Of a DNA stretch of 64,000 nt, positions 16,836 through 24,968 are shown piece by piece. The DNA is from JBFWUW01 sp050247075 (GTDB lineage Bacteria > Planctomycetota > Planctomycetia > Pirellulales > JBFWUW01), in the NCBI GenBank assembly GCA_050247075.1, contig JBFWUW010000027.1:1-64000 (forward strand), read 5' to 3'. Under the pieces are notes generated by a model. It was given only the letters and a program-made list of their open reading frames with translations, was not told the DNA's origin and did no database searches. A program made the translations under genes and the position numbers. Within the stretch, counting starts at the first letter, position 1. Every line of letters starts with the position of its first letter.

Positions 16836-18161
16836 ATGAGTCATCGCAACACACGTCGCGACTTCATCAAGTCCACGGCTTTGGCCGGGGTTGGGGTTTG
16901 GGTCGCGGGTTCGGCACGTGCCGAAGAGAAGGCCAAAAGCGCCAACGACAAGATCAATTTTGCCTGCATTGGCATTAGCGGCAAGGGGAGCAGCGACACG
17001 GCGGACGCCGCCCAAAACGGCAATATCGCGGCCATTTGCGACGTTGACGAAAACAGCCTGGGCAAAGCGGGCGAGCTTTATCCCAATGCCAAGAAGTACA
17101 CCGACTTCCGCAAGATGCTGGAGGAAATGGGGGCCGGCATCGACGCCGTCACCGTCAGCACGCCCGACCATTGTCACGCCGCCGCCAGCGCCATGGCCAT
17201 GCGGATGGGCAAGCATTGCTTTACGCAAAAGCCCCTCACCAAGACGATCTACGAAGCCCGCAAGTTGGGCGAGATCGCCAACGAGATGAAGGTGGCCACG
17301 ATGATGGGCAACCAGGGAACCGCCAACACCACCCTGCGCGAAGCCGCCGCGGCCCTGCGTGCCGGCGCGGTGGGCAAGGTGCAAGAGGTTCACGTTTGGA
17401 CAAATCGCCCCATCTGGCCGCAAGGGGGTGCCCGGCCGGAAGCCGCCGCCGAGACGCCCAAGCATGTTCATTGGGATCTTTGGCTCGGCCCAGCCCCGTA
17501 TCGCCCCTATGCGGCCGGCTATCACCCCTTCGCCTGGCGCGGCTGGTGGGACTTTGGCACCGGGGCCTTGGGGGACATGGCCTGCCACACCGTCAACATG
17601 CCCTACATGGGCCTGGAATTGCGTGATCCAACCTCCGTGCAAGCCGAGCATTCGGGCCACAACGGCGACAGCTACCCCAACTGGTCGATCATCAACTACG
17701 ACTTCCCGGCCAATGACTGGCGGCCGGCCTGCAAGATGGTCTGGTACGACGGCGGTAAGAAGGTCTCGCCAGACTTGCTGGAAGGTGAAAAACTCAGCGA
17801 CTCGGGCGTGCTGGTGATCGGCGACAAGGGCAAGATGTATGCCCCCGGCGATTACTGCGAAAACGGGCACAAAATGCTGGGTGGAGCCGACGATCCGGAT
17901 GTGGACATCGAATCTTCCCCCGGCCACTTTGCCGAGTGGATTCGGGCGATTCGCGGCGGCCAGCCGGCCAAGAGCAATTTTGTGGACTACGCCGGCCCAC
18001 TGACCGAGACGATCTTGCTGGGCAACCTGGCCATCTTCGCCGATAAGACCGGCAAGGAAAACGTCAAGGTCGAATGGGACGCCAAGAACATCGCGGCCAA
18101 GAACGCCCCGCAAGTCGCGGACATCATCAAGTACGACTACCGCGAAGGCTACACGCTGTAG
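16836..18161 (+). CDS. Tat-exported Gfo/Idh/MocA family oxidoreductase
   Basis: This 441-aa protein begins with a twin-arginine signal (NTRRDFIKSTALAGVGV, cleavage near SARAEE), so it is folded with cofactor and exported. The dehydrogenase core follows, with ACIGISGKGSSDTADAAQ as the degenerate Rossmann loop, VSTPDHCHAAASAMAM, and QKPLTKTIYEA in the EKP position (here QKP). GALGDMACHTVNMPYMGLEL carries the usual histidine. Exported Gfo/Idh members are abundant in planctomycetes, with largely unknown substrates. It ends before a strong terminator and is transcribed divergently from the cytosolic family member at 15453. Confidence 0.9.
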   Translation: MSHRNTRRDFIKSTALAGVGVWVAGSARAEEKAKSANDKINFACIGISGKGSSDTADAAQNGNIAAICDVDENSLGKAGELYPNAKKYTDFRKMLEEMGAGIDAVTVSTPDHCHAAASAMAMRMGKHCFTQKPLTKTIYEARKLGEIANEMKVATMMGNQGTANTTLREAAAALRAGAVGKVQEVHVWTNRPIWPQGGARPEAAAETPKHVHWDLWLGPAPYRPYAAGYHPFAWRGWWDFGTGALGDMACHTVNMPYMGLELRDPTSVQAEHSGHNGDSYPNWSIINYDFPANDWRPACKMVWYDGGKKVSPDLLEGEKLSDSGVLVIGDKGKMYAPGDYCENGHKMLGGADDPDVDIESSPGHFAEWIRAIRGGQPAKSNFVDYAGPLTETILLGNLAIFADKTGKENVKVEWDAKNIAAKNAPQVADIIKYDYREGYTL

Positions 18162-18197
18162 ATCGGCAATTCTCGTGCTTGCCATCGAGTAGTTCAG

Positions 18198-18234
18198 CGC
18201 GGCTCTGGGGATGTTCCCCAGGGCCGCGTTTTTT
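18198..18234 (+). terminator. Rho-independent terminator after the Tat-exported oxidoreductase
   Basis: A 13-bp stem (18198-18210 with 18216-18228, including one G-U pair) encloses a 5-base loop and is followed by six T residues. It lies 37 bases after the stop at 18161. Confidence 0.88.
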
Positions 18235-18239
18235 GTCGG

Positions 18240-18265
18240 CTGTAGGAGGCGATTCTATCGCCGAC
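18240..18265. repeat. Single REP-like arm (TGTAGGAGGCGATTC)
   Basis: CTGTAGGAGGCGATTCTATC matches an arm of the perfect palindrome at 10104-10176 apart from one base. It is followed by CGTCTCCCGACGGCG, which resembles the other core variant. It directly follows the terminator. Confidence 0.5.
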
Positions 18266-18344
18266 CAACTTATAGGAAACGTCTCCCGACGGCGTCAATC
18301 CGCGTTCCAATTTCAGAACGCGGGCCGCGATCTCTGTCCGCGCC

Positions 18345-18824
18345 TCAACTCTTTGTCAAATTGGGTGCCTCCACCCCCAAGGCGGTGGCCAGGGCGATCT
18401 GGTGGTCTTGCTCTTGCACCAGGATTCCGCGGATGTGCTCCGCGATGGCATATTCGCCGAGCGCTTCGCACTGCCGCACCCGCAACCGGTAGTGGCGGAT
18501 CGTTTCGTTCTCGTTGTCCAGATCGAATCGCAACATATCCTCGGCTTTGGCGGAGGTCTTGACCGGTTTGGCTGCCGCGACGGGCATGCCTCCCAAATAG
18601 TCGATTTGTTCCGCGATAATCATAGCGTGGGCCAGCTCCTGGCTGGCGTGAACCTTCAGCTCCGCGGCAATATTCATATATTGCGGGCCTTTCAAGACCT
18701 GCGAGTAAACCACATAAGCAATAATCGCCTGATACTCGCGAGCCAAGTCCTCATTCAGCAAGCCAATCAAGTCATCGCGCGTTACGGTCACGTTAGCATC
18801 GCGTGCCGAGCTTTCTTGTTTCAT
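18345..18824 (-). CDS. Ferritin-like / bacterioferritin-type protein
   Basis: This 159-aa four-helix ferritin-like protein has family signatures in LIGLLNEDLAREYQAIIAYV (first-helix Glu), HASQELAHAMIIAEQIDYLGG (Glu and His of the di-iron site), DNENETIRHYRLRVRQCEALG and VQEQDHQIAL. It should oxidise and store iron or detoxify peroxide in the cytosol. The ATG at 18824 has a GAGGGGAA site. Its downstream neighbour on the same strand is convergent with the Gfo/Idh gene. It lies just after a tiny stress-type membrane protein gene (18880-19026) on the same strand. Confidence 0.85.
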   Translation of the reverse strand: MKQESSARDANVTVTRDDLIGLLNEDLAREYQAIIAYVVYSQVLKGPQYMNIAAELKVHASQELAHAMIIAEQIDYLGGMPVAAAKPVKTSAKAEDMLRFDLDNENETIRHYRLRVRQCEALGEYAIAEHIRGILVQEQDHQIALATALGVEAPNLTKS

Positions 18825-18879
18825 GGCAAATTCCCCTCATTGATGATGGATTTTTTTCCTGCCCCCAACAGGGCAGCCT

Positions 18880-19026
18880 TTACGCGACTCTGCGGCCCTG
18901 AAGCAGATTCACCACCAGGACAACGAGCGCCACAACCAGCAACAGATGGATGAGATTTCCACCCACGCTGAAGCCTATCCCCAGCGCCCACATCAACAAC
19001 ACGACAAGTAATACGGTCCACAACAT
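18880..19026 (-). CDS. Tiny membrane protein, lmo0937 type
   Basis: This 48-aa protein from the ATG at 19026 (MLWTVLLVVLLMWALGIG) consists of two hydrophobic helices joined by SVGGNLIH and ends NLLQGRRVA. This matches the small lmo0937-family membrane proteins found in many bacteria, whose function is unknown and which often appear with stress genes. A GAGGC ribosome-binding site lies upstream. A longer frame starts at 19065 but lacks support. It precedes the ferritin-like gene by 55 bases. Confidence 0.72.
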   Translation of the reverse strand: MLWTVLLVVLLMWALGIGFSVGGNLIHLLLVVALVVLVVNLLQGRRVA

Positions 19027-19303
19027 GTTGGGCCTCGAATCAGAAAAGGTTCGGTTTAAGAACAACGCGATTCATGAATTATGGAGAAATGCATTTTCCG
19101 TACCGGAACCCGCGGAGCATGGCCTGGGCGAGTTGCCAACAGGCAGCCAATTCCCGCCAGAGTCGCGGAATGCCGCCACTTTCGCCGCGCTAAAAGGCAG
19201 CGTATTTGAGCCGGAAATGGCCAGGAACTACCCGTTGACGCTAGCGCCTTGCCAGCCGGCGGGCCAGCCTGGTGCCTGGGCAATCACCATTCAGCCCATG
19301 GCT

Positions 19304-19346
19304 AAAAAAACGAGGGAGTACCGGCAATAGGACCGGCACTCCCTCG
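19304..19346 (-). terminator. Rho-independent terminator of the DUF4912 gene
   Basis: On the minus strand, a 14-bp stem (19333-19346 with 19311-19324, one G-U or mismatch) is followed by seven T residues (19304-19310). It lies 35 bases after the stop at 19381. The remaining gap from 19027 to 19303 shows no gene. Confidence 0.87.
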
Positions 19347-19380
19347 GGAATTTCGCCAGAGGCTATCAGCCTTTAGAAAG

Positions 19381-20718
19381 CTACTCGTTGCTTTCGCGGA
19401 CGAGCGGCTCCATGGCCTTGGTGTTGCGTTCGACCGCCAGGATGACGGTACGCTGTTCCACGCCATCCACGCTGCACGCCACCGCCGGAATGACCTGGCG
19501 GCAGTTGGGCATGCTGTAGCGGACGCTAAAGGTGCCGTCGGCCTGCACCTTGACGGGTTCGCCTTGCAAGGTGACGTGGGCATCGGGCTCGGTGGTGCCG
19601 AAGACGATGAGTTCGGCATCCAGATCGAATGAGAAGCTGCGGCGGCGCGAAACCACGCCGTTGGCACCCGCCCCAAACTTGGTCGTCATGGGGGAACCCA
19701 TCGGACGACGCAGCCGTTCCTCGAACACCTCTTGCAAGTCGCTGGAAGTACCGTTGCTGGCGTAGCCGCCGCTCATGGCGTAGATCTTGTCGAAATCCTC
19801 GACGACCTCCGACCAATTCTCGTCCTCGGCATCGCTGGCGGCCGAGCGCGGCGTGCTGACCACGTTGCTGCGGGCCAACAAGTAGAACCGCCCGTTGGCG
19901 GCCAAATAGCCGATATCCAACCGGTAGTTCTTGGGAGGATCTTCCACATCAACGTACCAATTGTTGACATCGCCGTGGATGTCGATATCGCGGATCACGC
20001 GCTCGCCCGTGCTGGTCGTGCCGTTGCCGGAAATCTCCAACACACGCAACGTCGGCTTGGCCGAATGCCAGTCTTGGCCCATCGCGGCTTCGGCCCGGCG
20101 GACGCCTTGGCGGCTGAGTTCCCAATAGGCATGCAGCCAGTAAGGGCCACGGACCATGGCAATCAGACGATCCTTGGCATAGCCTTCCGGGCGGCCCGGA
20201 GGAGTACAAGAGGCTAGGTTCTTCAATCTTTCTTGCTTCGTCTTGATCTGGGCGATCTTCAACTGCGCCTTGCTAGGCTTGGCCGTCGGCACATTCTTGG
20301 GCGGCAGAACCTTCAGCAACATCGGCGCGCGGGCGGAATCCGACTTGTCGGCGGATGGCTTGGAAGCCGCCGGCTTGCTGGCGGGCCGTTTGGCGGCAGC
20401 GGCCGCCTTGCGCGACGACGAACTCTTAGCGGCAAGGTGCAGTTTGCCGTTGGTGGAGATCCGCGAGTTGGTCGACAAGCGGGCCGGCAGCGCGGCTTTC
20501 TTGGCGGTCTTGCCCCGCGATGCCGCTTTGGTCCGCGTGGCCGACTTGGTCCGCGAGGAACTGGATGCCTTGGCTCGCGTGGAATTCTTGGCCTGAATGC
20601 GGCCAAGGGCACGGACCAATTGGTCCTTCTTCATACCGTGCCAACCCGACACACCTCGTTTCTTGGCCATTTCGGCCAATTTCTTGAGCGTGCAGGCCTT
20701 CAAGGCTTCCGTTGTCAT
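19381..20718 (-). CDS. DUF4912 protein with N-terminal SAP/Rho-N-like helix pair
   Basis: This 445-aa protein has three parts. Residues 1-35 (LKKLAEMAKKRGVSGWHGMK and KDQLVRAL) resemble the Rho N-terminal/SAP-type nucleic-acid-binding helix pair. Residues 40-135 are a Lys/Ala/Ser-rich, highly basic linker resembling bacterial histone-like tails. Residues 160-350 contain the DUF4912 core, with LIAMVRGPYWLHAYWELS and YVDVEDPPKNYRLDIGYL. Known DUF4912 proteins have no established role. The basic tail and SAP-like start suggest nucleic-acid association, which is inference. The ATG at 20718 follows a GGGAG site; longer upstream frames lack one. Confidence 0.78.
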   Translation of the reverse strand: MTTEALKACTLKKLAEMAKKRGVSGWHGMKKDQLVRALGRIQAKNSTRAKASSSSRTKSATRTKAASRGKTAKKAALPARLSTNSRISTNGKLHLAAKSSSSRKAAAAAKRPASKPAASKPSADKSDSARAPMLLKVLPPKNVPTAKPSKAQLKIAQIKTKQERLKNLASCTPPGRPEGYAKDRLIAMVRGPYWLHAYWELSRQGVRRAEAAMGQDWHSAKPTLRVLEISGNGTTSTGERVIRDIDIHGDVNNWYVDVEDPPKNYRLDIGYLAANGRFYLLARSNVVSTPRSAASDAEDENWSEVVEDFDKIYAMSGGYASNGTSSDLQEVFEERLRRPMGSPMTTKFGAGANGVVSRRRSFSFDLDAELIVFGTTEPDAHVTLQGEPVKVQADGTFSVRYSMPNCRQVIPAVACSVDGVEQRTVILAVERNTKAMEPLVRESNE

Positions 20719-21470
20719 GGGCTTCTCCCAAATCAGGGCCATAGGGCGGTACGCCACGGCCTGCATTGACTTGAATGTCGTCCCTGACTGGACGCTAAGG
20801 ATATTCTCCTTCCGGCTATCCTTGGCCGGAAATACGGCTGAATCGAGACAGGGCTTGGCGATACTTTCGCCACACCGCCATCGCACGTCGTGATTCTAGC
20901 TATTAGCGCACCAGCAATTGGGGCCAAAATGGCCATTCTTGCTGGGGGAAAGTCGGAACCGACGACGCAAAATTGATTCTAACCGAACTCCGGGCAACAC
21001 GCAACCAGAAAGCGAATTCCTACTCGCTATGGCTCCTGAAAATGAAATTCGTAAGTTGCGAACAGGCAACAAGTTCCAACAAAACACCCATTTTCACACA
21101 ACCATGCCATTCGACGACACTTTGCCGTGCGGCTGTAGCCAATCAGACACAGCAACAATTGCCTGCCTGGCCATCCATAGCCAAGGTCGTCCGTTTCCCA
21201 GGCTGCCGCACCACAAGCGTTGACCTGGCAATTACTTACGAGAACCGGCAGACATTGTGAAAAAAAACACGAATTATCATTTCCAGCCAATTGACAGTCG
21301 ATGCTGGCGTTCGCTAGAGTGTCGAACCTTGAGGCAGGTTACGGGCCTGTAAGCATGGCCAATCGACACAGTTAATCCGTAAGTGATTGCTGTTAAATAC
21401 GATAAGTTCATCATTCAGGCTCAGGGTTCAATAAAGTCCCACTTGGAAAACTCGTGGAACTGGGTGGCTT
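20719..21470. other. Intergenic region upstream of the atp operon
   Basis: I see no gene in this 750-base stretch, which is more AT-rich than its neighbours after 20900. It lies between the divergent DUF4912 gene and the atp operon and contains the putative atp promoter at 21291-21320. Short open frames here lack ribosome-binding sites and family resemblance. Confidence 0.5.
21291..21320 (+). promoter_or_regulatory. Putative sigma-70 promoter of the atp operon
   Basis: A perfect TTGACA (21291-21296) is followed after 18 bases by TAGAGT (21315-21320), which matches TATAAT at four of six positions. It lies about 150 bases upstream of atpZ. Confidence 0.45.
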
Positions 21471-21698
21471 GTGGAACAACCTTCCGAGGATCGCCCCCCG
21501 ATGGCCGTGGCGATGGAATGGGTTTCTAAGCTGACCACGGTGTCGTTGATGATGATACTGCCCGGCATCTTGGGCAATTGGCTCGATAAACGTTGGGGAA
21601 CCGGTTTTCTGGCGTTGGTTGGGTTTGCCTTGGGTCTTGTGGCGGGTGTTTGGCAATTGTTGGTGTTCGTTAGGGCTGACAACAAATCAAAGCAGTGA
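21471..21698 (+). CDS. AtpZ/AtpI-type small ATP synthase accessory protein
   Basis: This 75-aa protein has two membrane helices (SLMMILPGILGNWL and LVGFALGLVAGVWQLLVFV), the arrangement of the ATPase gene-1/AtpZ family that precedes F-type ATP synthase operons and is implicated in ring assembly or ion supply. The GTG at 21471 is used; an ATG at 21501 (MAVAMEWVSK) is an alternative. Its stop overlaps the GTG of the next gene (GTGA), so translation is coupled. Confidence 0.75.
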   Translation: MEQPSEDRPPMAVAMEWVSKLTTVSLMMILPGILGNWLDKRWGTGFLALVGFALGLVAGVWQLLVFVRADNKSKQ

Positions 21699-22174
21699 GT
21701 GCCGCCAGTGGGACAGAAATCAAAGGATCGTCTGTCGTGAGCGCAGTTCAACACGGCCCAGCCCTGTTGCAGCGAATCAACATTGTGCAGCGCTGCGCCA
21801 TGCTGGCCGGCGTGGTTTTGGTCGCCTGCCTGGTGGCACTGCCCGTTGCCTTGCGATTGTCAGGTTCACAGGGCGCGGTCGCTTGCTGTGTGGCTGCGGC
21901 TATCTGCTGCGCCTGTTCGACGGTGGCTCTCGTACTGACGGCTCGCGGCCAAGGTCCCAATGCCGCCCTAAAGGGTCTGCTCTACAGCATGTTCTTTCAG
22001 ATGGGCATCCCGTTGCTGTGCGGCATCGCCCTGTATCAATCTGGCAGTGCGCTGGCTGCTGGTGGAGTGTTTGGGTGGATTGTGGTTTTTCACCTGATCA
22101 CATTAGCCGCCAAGACTTTGTTGGTACTGCCGCTGGTCAATCCTGGCAAGTCGTCCATTTCGCAAGGCGCGTAA
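21695..22174 (+). CDS. AtpI-like membrane protein of the atp operon
   Basis: This 159-aa protein has about four membrane helices (MLAGVVLVACLVALPVAL, VACCVAAAICCACSTVALVL, LLYSMFFQMGIPLLCGIAL, VFGWIVVFHLITLAAKTLL). Position and topology match AtpI-type proteins, which help assemble the c-ring, but the sequence is too divergent for a firm call. It overlaps atpZ by four bases and ends 3 bases before atpB. Confidence 0.6.
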   Translation: MSAASGTEIKGSSVVSAVQHGPALLQRINIVQRCAMLAGVVLVACLVALPVALRLSGSQGAVACCVAAAICCACSTVALVLTARGQGPNAALKGLLYSMFFQMGIPLLCGIALYQSGSALAAGGVFGWIVVFHLITLAAKTLLVLPLVNPGKSSISQGA

Positions 22175-22177
22175 CGC

Positions 22178-23116
22178 ATGGCCGACCCCATTCTGCATAT
22201 CAAAGACGCCTACTACTTCGAGATTCCGAAGTTTATGTGGCGGCGCGACTGGAAATCGCACGACGAAATCCCCGAAGGCTTGGCGTTCTTGAAAGAGGAC
22301 CACGCCGATGTGCCGATTGGGGAAATCAACCGCGAAATGTCGGGCAAGGTGGTGATTCCCCAGCCGTTCGGCACGCTTCACAGCCTGTATCAGGCGGAGT
22401 CTGGCTTCTGCATCTCCAAGTTCATGGTGCTAGAGGTCGTGGCGGCCGCCATTATCGCCTTTATCTTCATTCGGCTGGCGGGCCTAGCCAGGTCTTCCCA
22501 CTTGCCCAAGGGCCGTTTCTGGAACCTGTTTGAATCGTTCTTGGTATTCATACGCGATCAAATTGCCCGGCCAGCCATTGGCCACCACGACGGCGACAAG
22601 TTTGTCCCGCTGCTGTGGACCTTGTTCTTTTTCGTGTTGGTCTGCAACCTGTTGGGCATGGTTCCTTGGGCTGGGTCGGCCACCGGTTCTTGGTCGGTCA
22701 CGCTGGCGCTCGCGGCGGTGACATTTCTCACGGTCATTGTTTCCGGGATTCTCAAGTTCGGGCCGATTGGCTTCTGGCTTAATCAGGTTCCGCACATGGA
22801 CCTGCCGATTTACATGTTTCCCATCAAGATCGGAATCTTCTTCATTGAGGTCTTGGGGCTTTGTATCAAACATGCCGTGTTGAGTATTCGCTTGTTGGCG
22901 AACATGGTGGCGGGGCATCTGGTGCTGTTGGCTATTCTGGGGCTGATCGTGGAGTCAGCCAATGCCTCGAACGGCATCTATGCCACGGTGAGCGTTATTA
23001 GTGTTGTCGGTTCTACGTTGCTGAGCATTCTTGAGTTGTTCGTGGCCTTTTTGCAGGCCTATGTGTTTACGTTTTTGTCGGCGCTGTTCATCAGTGCGGC
23101 GGTTCATCACCATTAG
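22178..23116 (+). CDS. atpB: ATP synthase F0 subunit a
   Basis: Subunit a provides the proton half-channels against the c-ring. The 312-aa chain has the essential arginine in SIRLLANMVAGHLVLLAI and the preceding FFIEVLGLCIKHAVL helix, with a final helix LELFVAFLQAYVFTFLSALF. About 80 residues precede the first membrane helix, a longer N terminus than in E. coli. The stop follows three histidines. The gene sits 3 bases after the AtpI-like gene. Confidence 0.95.
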   Translation: MADPILHIKDAYYFEIPKFMWRRDWKSHDEIPEGLAFLKEDHADVPIGEINREMSGKVVIPQPFGTLHSLYQAESGFCISKFMVLEVVAAAIIAFIFIRLAGLARSSHLPKGRFWNLFESFLVFIRDQIARPAIGHHDGDKFVPLLWTLFFFVLVCNLLGMVPWAGSATGSWSVTLALAAVTFLTVIVSGILKFGPIGFWLNQVPHMDLPIYMFPIKIGIFFIEVLGLCIKHAVLSIRLLANMVAGHLVLLAILGLIVESANASNGIYATVSVISVVGSTLLSILELFVAFLQAYVFTFLSALFISAAVHHH

Positions 23117-23183
23117 TGGCGGCCCTTCAATCGTCTGGAATAGGTCCGCGATTAAATTCCTCGTGTTTCAGGAGACTCTGACT

Positions 23184-23483
23184 GTGAACAAGCTTCTGCG
23201 TATGGCGGCCCTGGCCGCGCTGGTGTTGTCGTGTGTGGCCGCTCCGGCGATGGCCGCTGATGGCTCTTCCATCAGCTTTAGCGGTGCCTTCGGTGCTGGC
23301 CTGGTGACGATTGGTGCCGCTTACGGCATTGGCAAGCTGGCCTCGGCCGCCGTTGAGAGCATGGCCCGTCAGCCGGAAGTCGCCGGTACCATTCAGACCG
23401 CCATGATTATCGCGGCCGCTTTGATTGAAGGTTTCACCTTCTTCGCGATCTTCGTGTGCATGCAGCAGAACCCGTTCAAGTAG
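23184..23483 (+). CDS. atpE: ATP synthase F0 subunit c
   Basis: This 99-aa proteolipid starts at GTG 23184 after a CAGGAGA site. It has a cleavable signal-like leader (AALAALVLSCVAAPAMAADG), then helix 1 (GAFGAGLVTIGAAYGIGKLA), the polar loop MARQPE and helix 2 with the ion-carrying glutamate in AALIEGFTFFAIFV. The Na-type ligands (Gln in helix 1, Ser/Thr after Glu) are absent, so proton coupling is expected. A c subunit with an export leader is uncommon but known. Confidence 0.93.
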   Translation: MNKLLRMAALAALVLSCVAAPAMAADGSSISFSGAFGAGLVTIGAAYGIGKLASAAVESMARQPEVAGTIQTAMIIAAALIEGFTFFAIFVCMQQNPFK

Positions 23484-23532
23484 TCGTTGGCATTGGGTTC
23501 GCGTTGCCCTTTCGGTTTTTGGAGTGCCCGCC

Positions 23533-24222
23533 GTGTTGCGAATAATATGCGCTTTCTTGGCTATCGGCTGGTTTGCCGCGGCAGAGAACTGTTTGGCTCA
23601 GGCCCACCCGGGCGGAGGCGAGGCAGAAGTCGAGAACGATGCGCAGATTGACGCCGTCGATGCGCATGGCCACGGCGACGACCACGCGGATGGCCACGGC
23701 CACGGCGTAGGGCACGATGGCGCGTCATCGGACCCGTCTGAACTCAAGTCCGATCTGGCGATCTTTACCTTTATCATCTTTGTCTTGCTGTTTGCCATCC
23801 TCTACAAGTTTGCCTGGGGGCCGATCTCCACGGCGCTCGACGCGCGGGAGAAAGGCATCAAGGACAACATCGAGGCGGCGCAACGGGCCAATGATGAAGG
23901 CAAGGTGCTGCTGGCCCAGTACGAGAAAAAACTGGCCGACGCGCAGGGCGAGGTGAAGGCCATCATCGAAGAAGCCCGTCGCGATGCGGAGCACACGCAG
24001 CAAGAAATCTTGGCCAAGGCCCGCGCCGATGCCCAGGCCGAGCGGGACCGTTCGCTGCGTGAGATTGAAACCGCCACGGACCAGGCCTTGAAAGAGCTAG
24101 CCGAAAAGAGCACGAACTTGGCGGTCGATTTGGCCGGCAAGATCGTGCAAGCCCAGGTAAAAAAGTCGGATCACGACCGTCTCATTGGCGATGCCGTGGC
24201 CAATTTTAGCAGTAAGAATTGA
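23533..24222 (+). CDS. atpF: ATP synthase F0 subunit b with His-rich N-terminal extension
   Basis: Subunit b is the peripheral stalk. This version, 229 aa from GTG 23533 (GGAG site upstream), begins with a signal-like hydrophobic stretch. A His/Asp/Gly-rich segment follows (residues 44-63, including HGHGDDHADGHGHGVGHDG), then the membrane helix LAIFTFIIFVLLFAILYKFA and a long charged coiled coil ending AEKSTNLAVDLAGKIVQAQV. In usual topology the extension faces the periplasm. It could bind Zn, Ni or Cu, which is inference. Length is greater than the normal ~156 aa because of the extension. Confidence 0.9.
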   Translation: MLRIICAFLAIGWFAAAENCLAQAHPGGGEAEVENDAQIDAVDAHGHGDDHADGHGHGVGHDGASSDPSELKSDLAIFTFIIFVLLFAILYKFAWGPISTALDAREKGIKDNIEAAQRANDEGKVLLAQYEKKLADAQGEVKAIIEEARRDAEHTQQEILAKARADAQAERDRSLREIETATDQALKELAEKSTNLAVDLAGKIVQAQVKKSDHDRLIGDAVANFSSKN

Positions 24223-24223
24223 C

Positions 24224-24306
24224 TGTAAGAGCCGTCTCCGACGGCGAAAATCCGCGTTCCGTTTGAGTATGGCAGCCGTTTAGCGCCGTCGGAGACGGCT
24301 CCTATA
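24224..24306. repeat. Inverted pair of REP-like units between atpF and atpH
   Basis: AGCCGTCTCCGACGGC (24230-24245) and GCCGTCGGAGACGGCTC (24285-24301) can form a long stem in the atp mRNA. They fill most of the 107-base gap between the two genes. Confidence 0.75.
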
Positions 24307-24329
24307 AGCCACGTTGACCAGAACACTCC

Positions 24330-24968
24330 ATGTCCAATAACTCCCAATCGACTGGCAGCCACGGTGATGCCGCCGACTCTCGTAGTCGGCAGGTGGCGAC
24401 CGTCTATGCCAAGGCGTTCTTGGGGGCGGCGGGCGAGAAGGCGCAAGATTTGTTGGAGGAACTCGGTTCTTTGGTCACGGACGTGTTGAACGGCTTTCCC
24501 GCGTGGGAGACCGTCCTGTCGTCGGCGCTCGTTTCGCCCGACGAAAAAGTAGCCATGCTCGACCGTACCGTGGGGCCGCAAGCATCGGCCACCCTGCTGA
24601 ATTTTTTGAAGGTATTGGCCCGGCATGGCCGGCTGGATTGCATCCGGCCGATCTATCGCCTGGCACAGTCGTTGCATAACGAATCGCAAGGAAAAATTCC
24701 CGTCGAGGTTCGCACCGCCGAACCGCTCGACGACCAATTAGCGCAGCGCATCGCCCAAGCCGTCCGCGGCTTGACCGGGCGAGAGCCGCAGTTGCTGCCA
24801 GAGACCGACCCCAGCCTCATCGCCGGGGTCGTGCTACGGATTGGCGACACCGTCTACGATGCCTCGGTCTCTTCGCAGTTAGAACGGACCCGAGTCCAGA
24901 TGATCAACAGGAGCGTCCATGAAATTCAAAGCCGACGAGATCGCTTCCGTCATTCAGGCGGAAATTGA
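24330..24968 (+). CDS. atpH: ATP synthase F1 subunit delta
   Basis: This 212-aa subunit connects F1 to the b stalk. Family features are the N-terminal VATVYAKAFLGAAGEKA, the middle ATLLNFLKVLARHGRLDCI and the C-terminal DPSLIAGVVLRIGDTVYDAS. About 20 extra residues precede the core. The C-terminal 16 codons overlap atpA by 50 bases. No Shine-Dalgarno sequence is visible before the ATG at 24330. Confidence 0.93.
   Translation: MSNNSQSTGSHGDAADSRSRQVATVYAKAFLGAAGEKAQDLLEELGSLVTDVLNGFPAWETVLSSALVSPDEKVAMLDRTVGPQASATLLNFLKVLARHGRLDCIRPIYRLAQSLHNESQGKIPVEVRTAEPLDDQLAQRIAQAVRGLTGREPQLLPETDPSLIAGVVLRIGDTVYDASVSSQLERTRVQMINRSVHEIQSRRDRFRHSGGN

Noticed and set aside
16821..18185. 454-codon minus-strand frame over the oxidoreductase gene
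   Set aside because: It is a complement shadow of a well-supported gene in GC-rich DNA, with no family resemblance.
23184..23483. Sodium-type c subunit
   Set aside because: Helix 1 lacks the Gln and the residue after the carrier Glu is Gly, so sodium ligands are missing.
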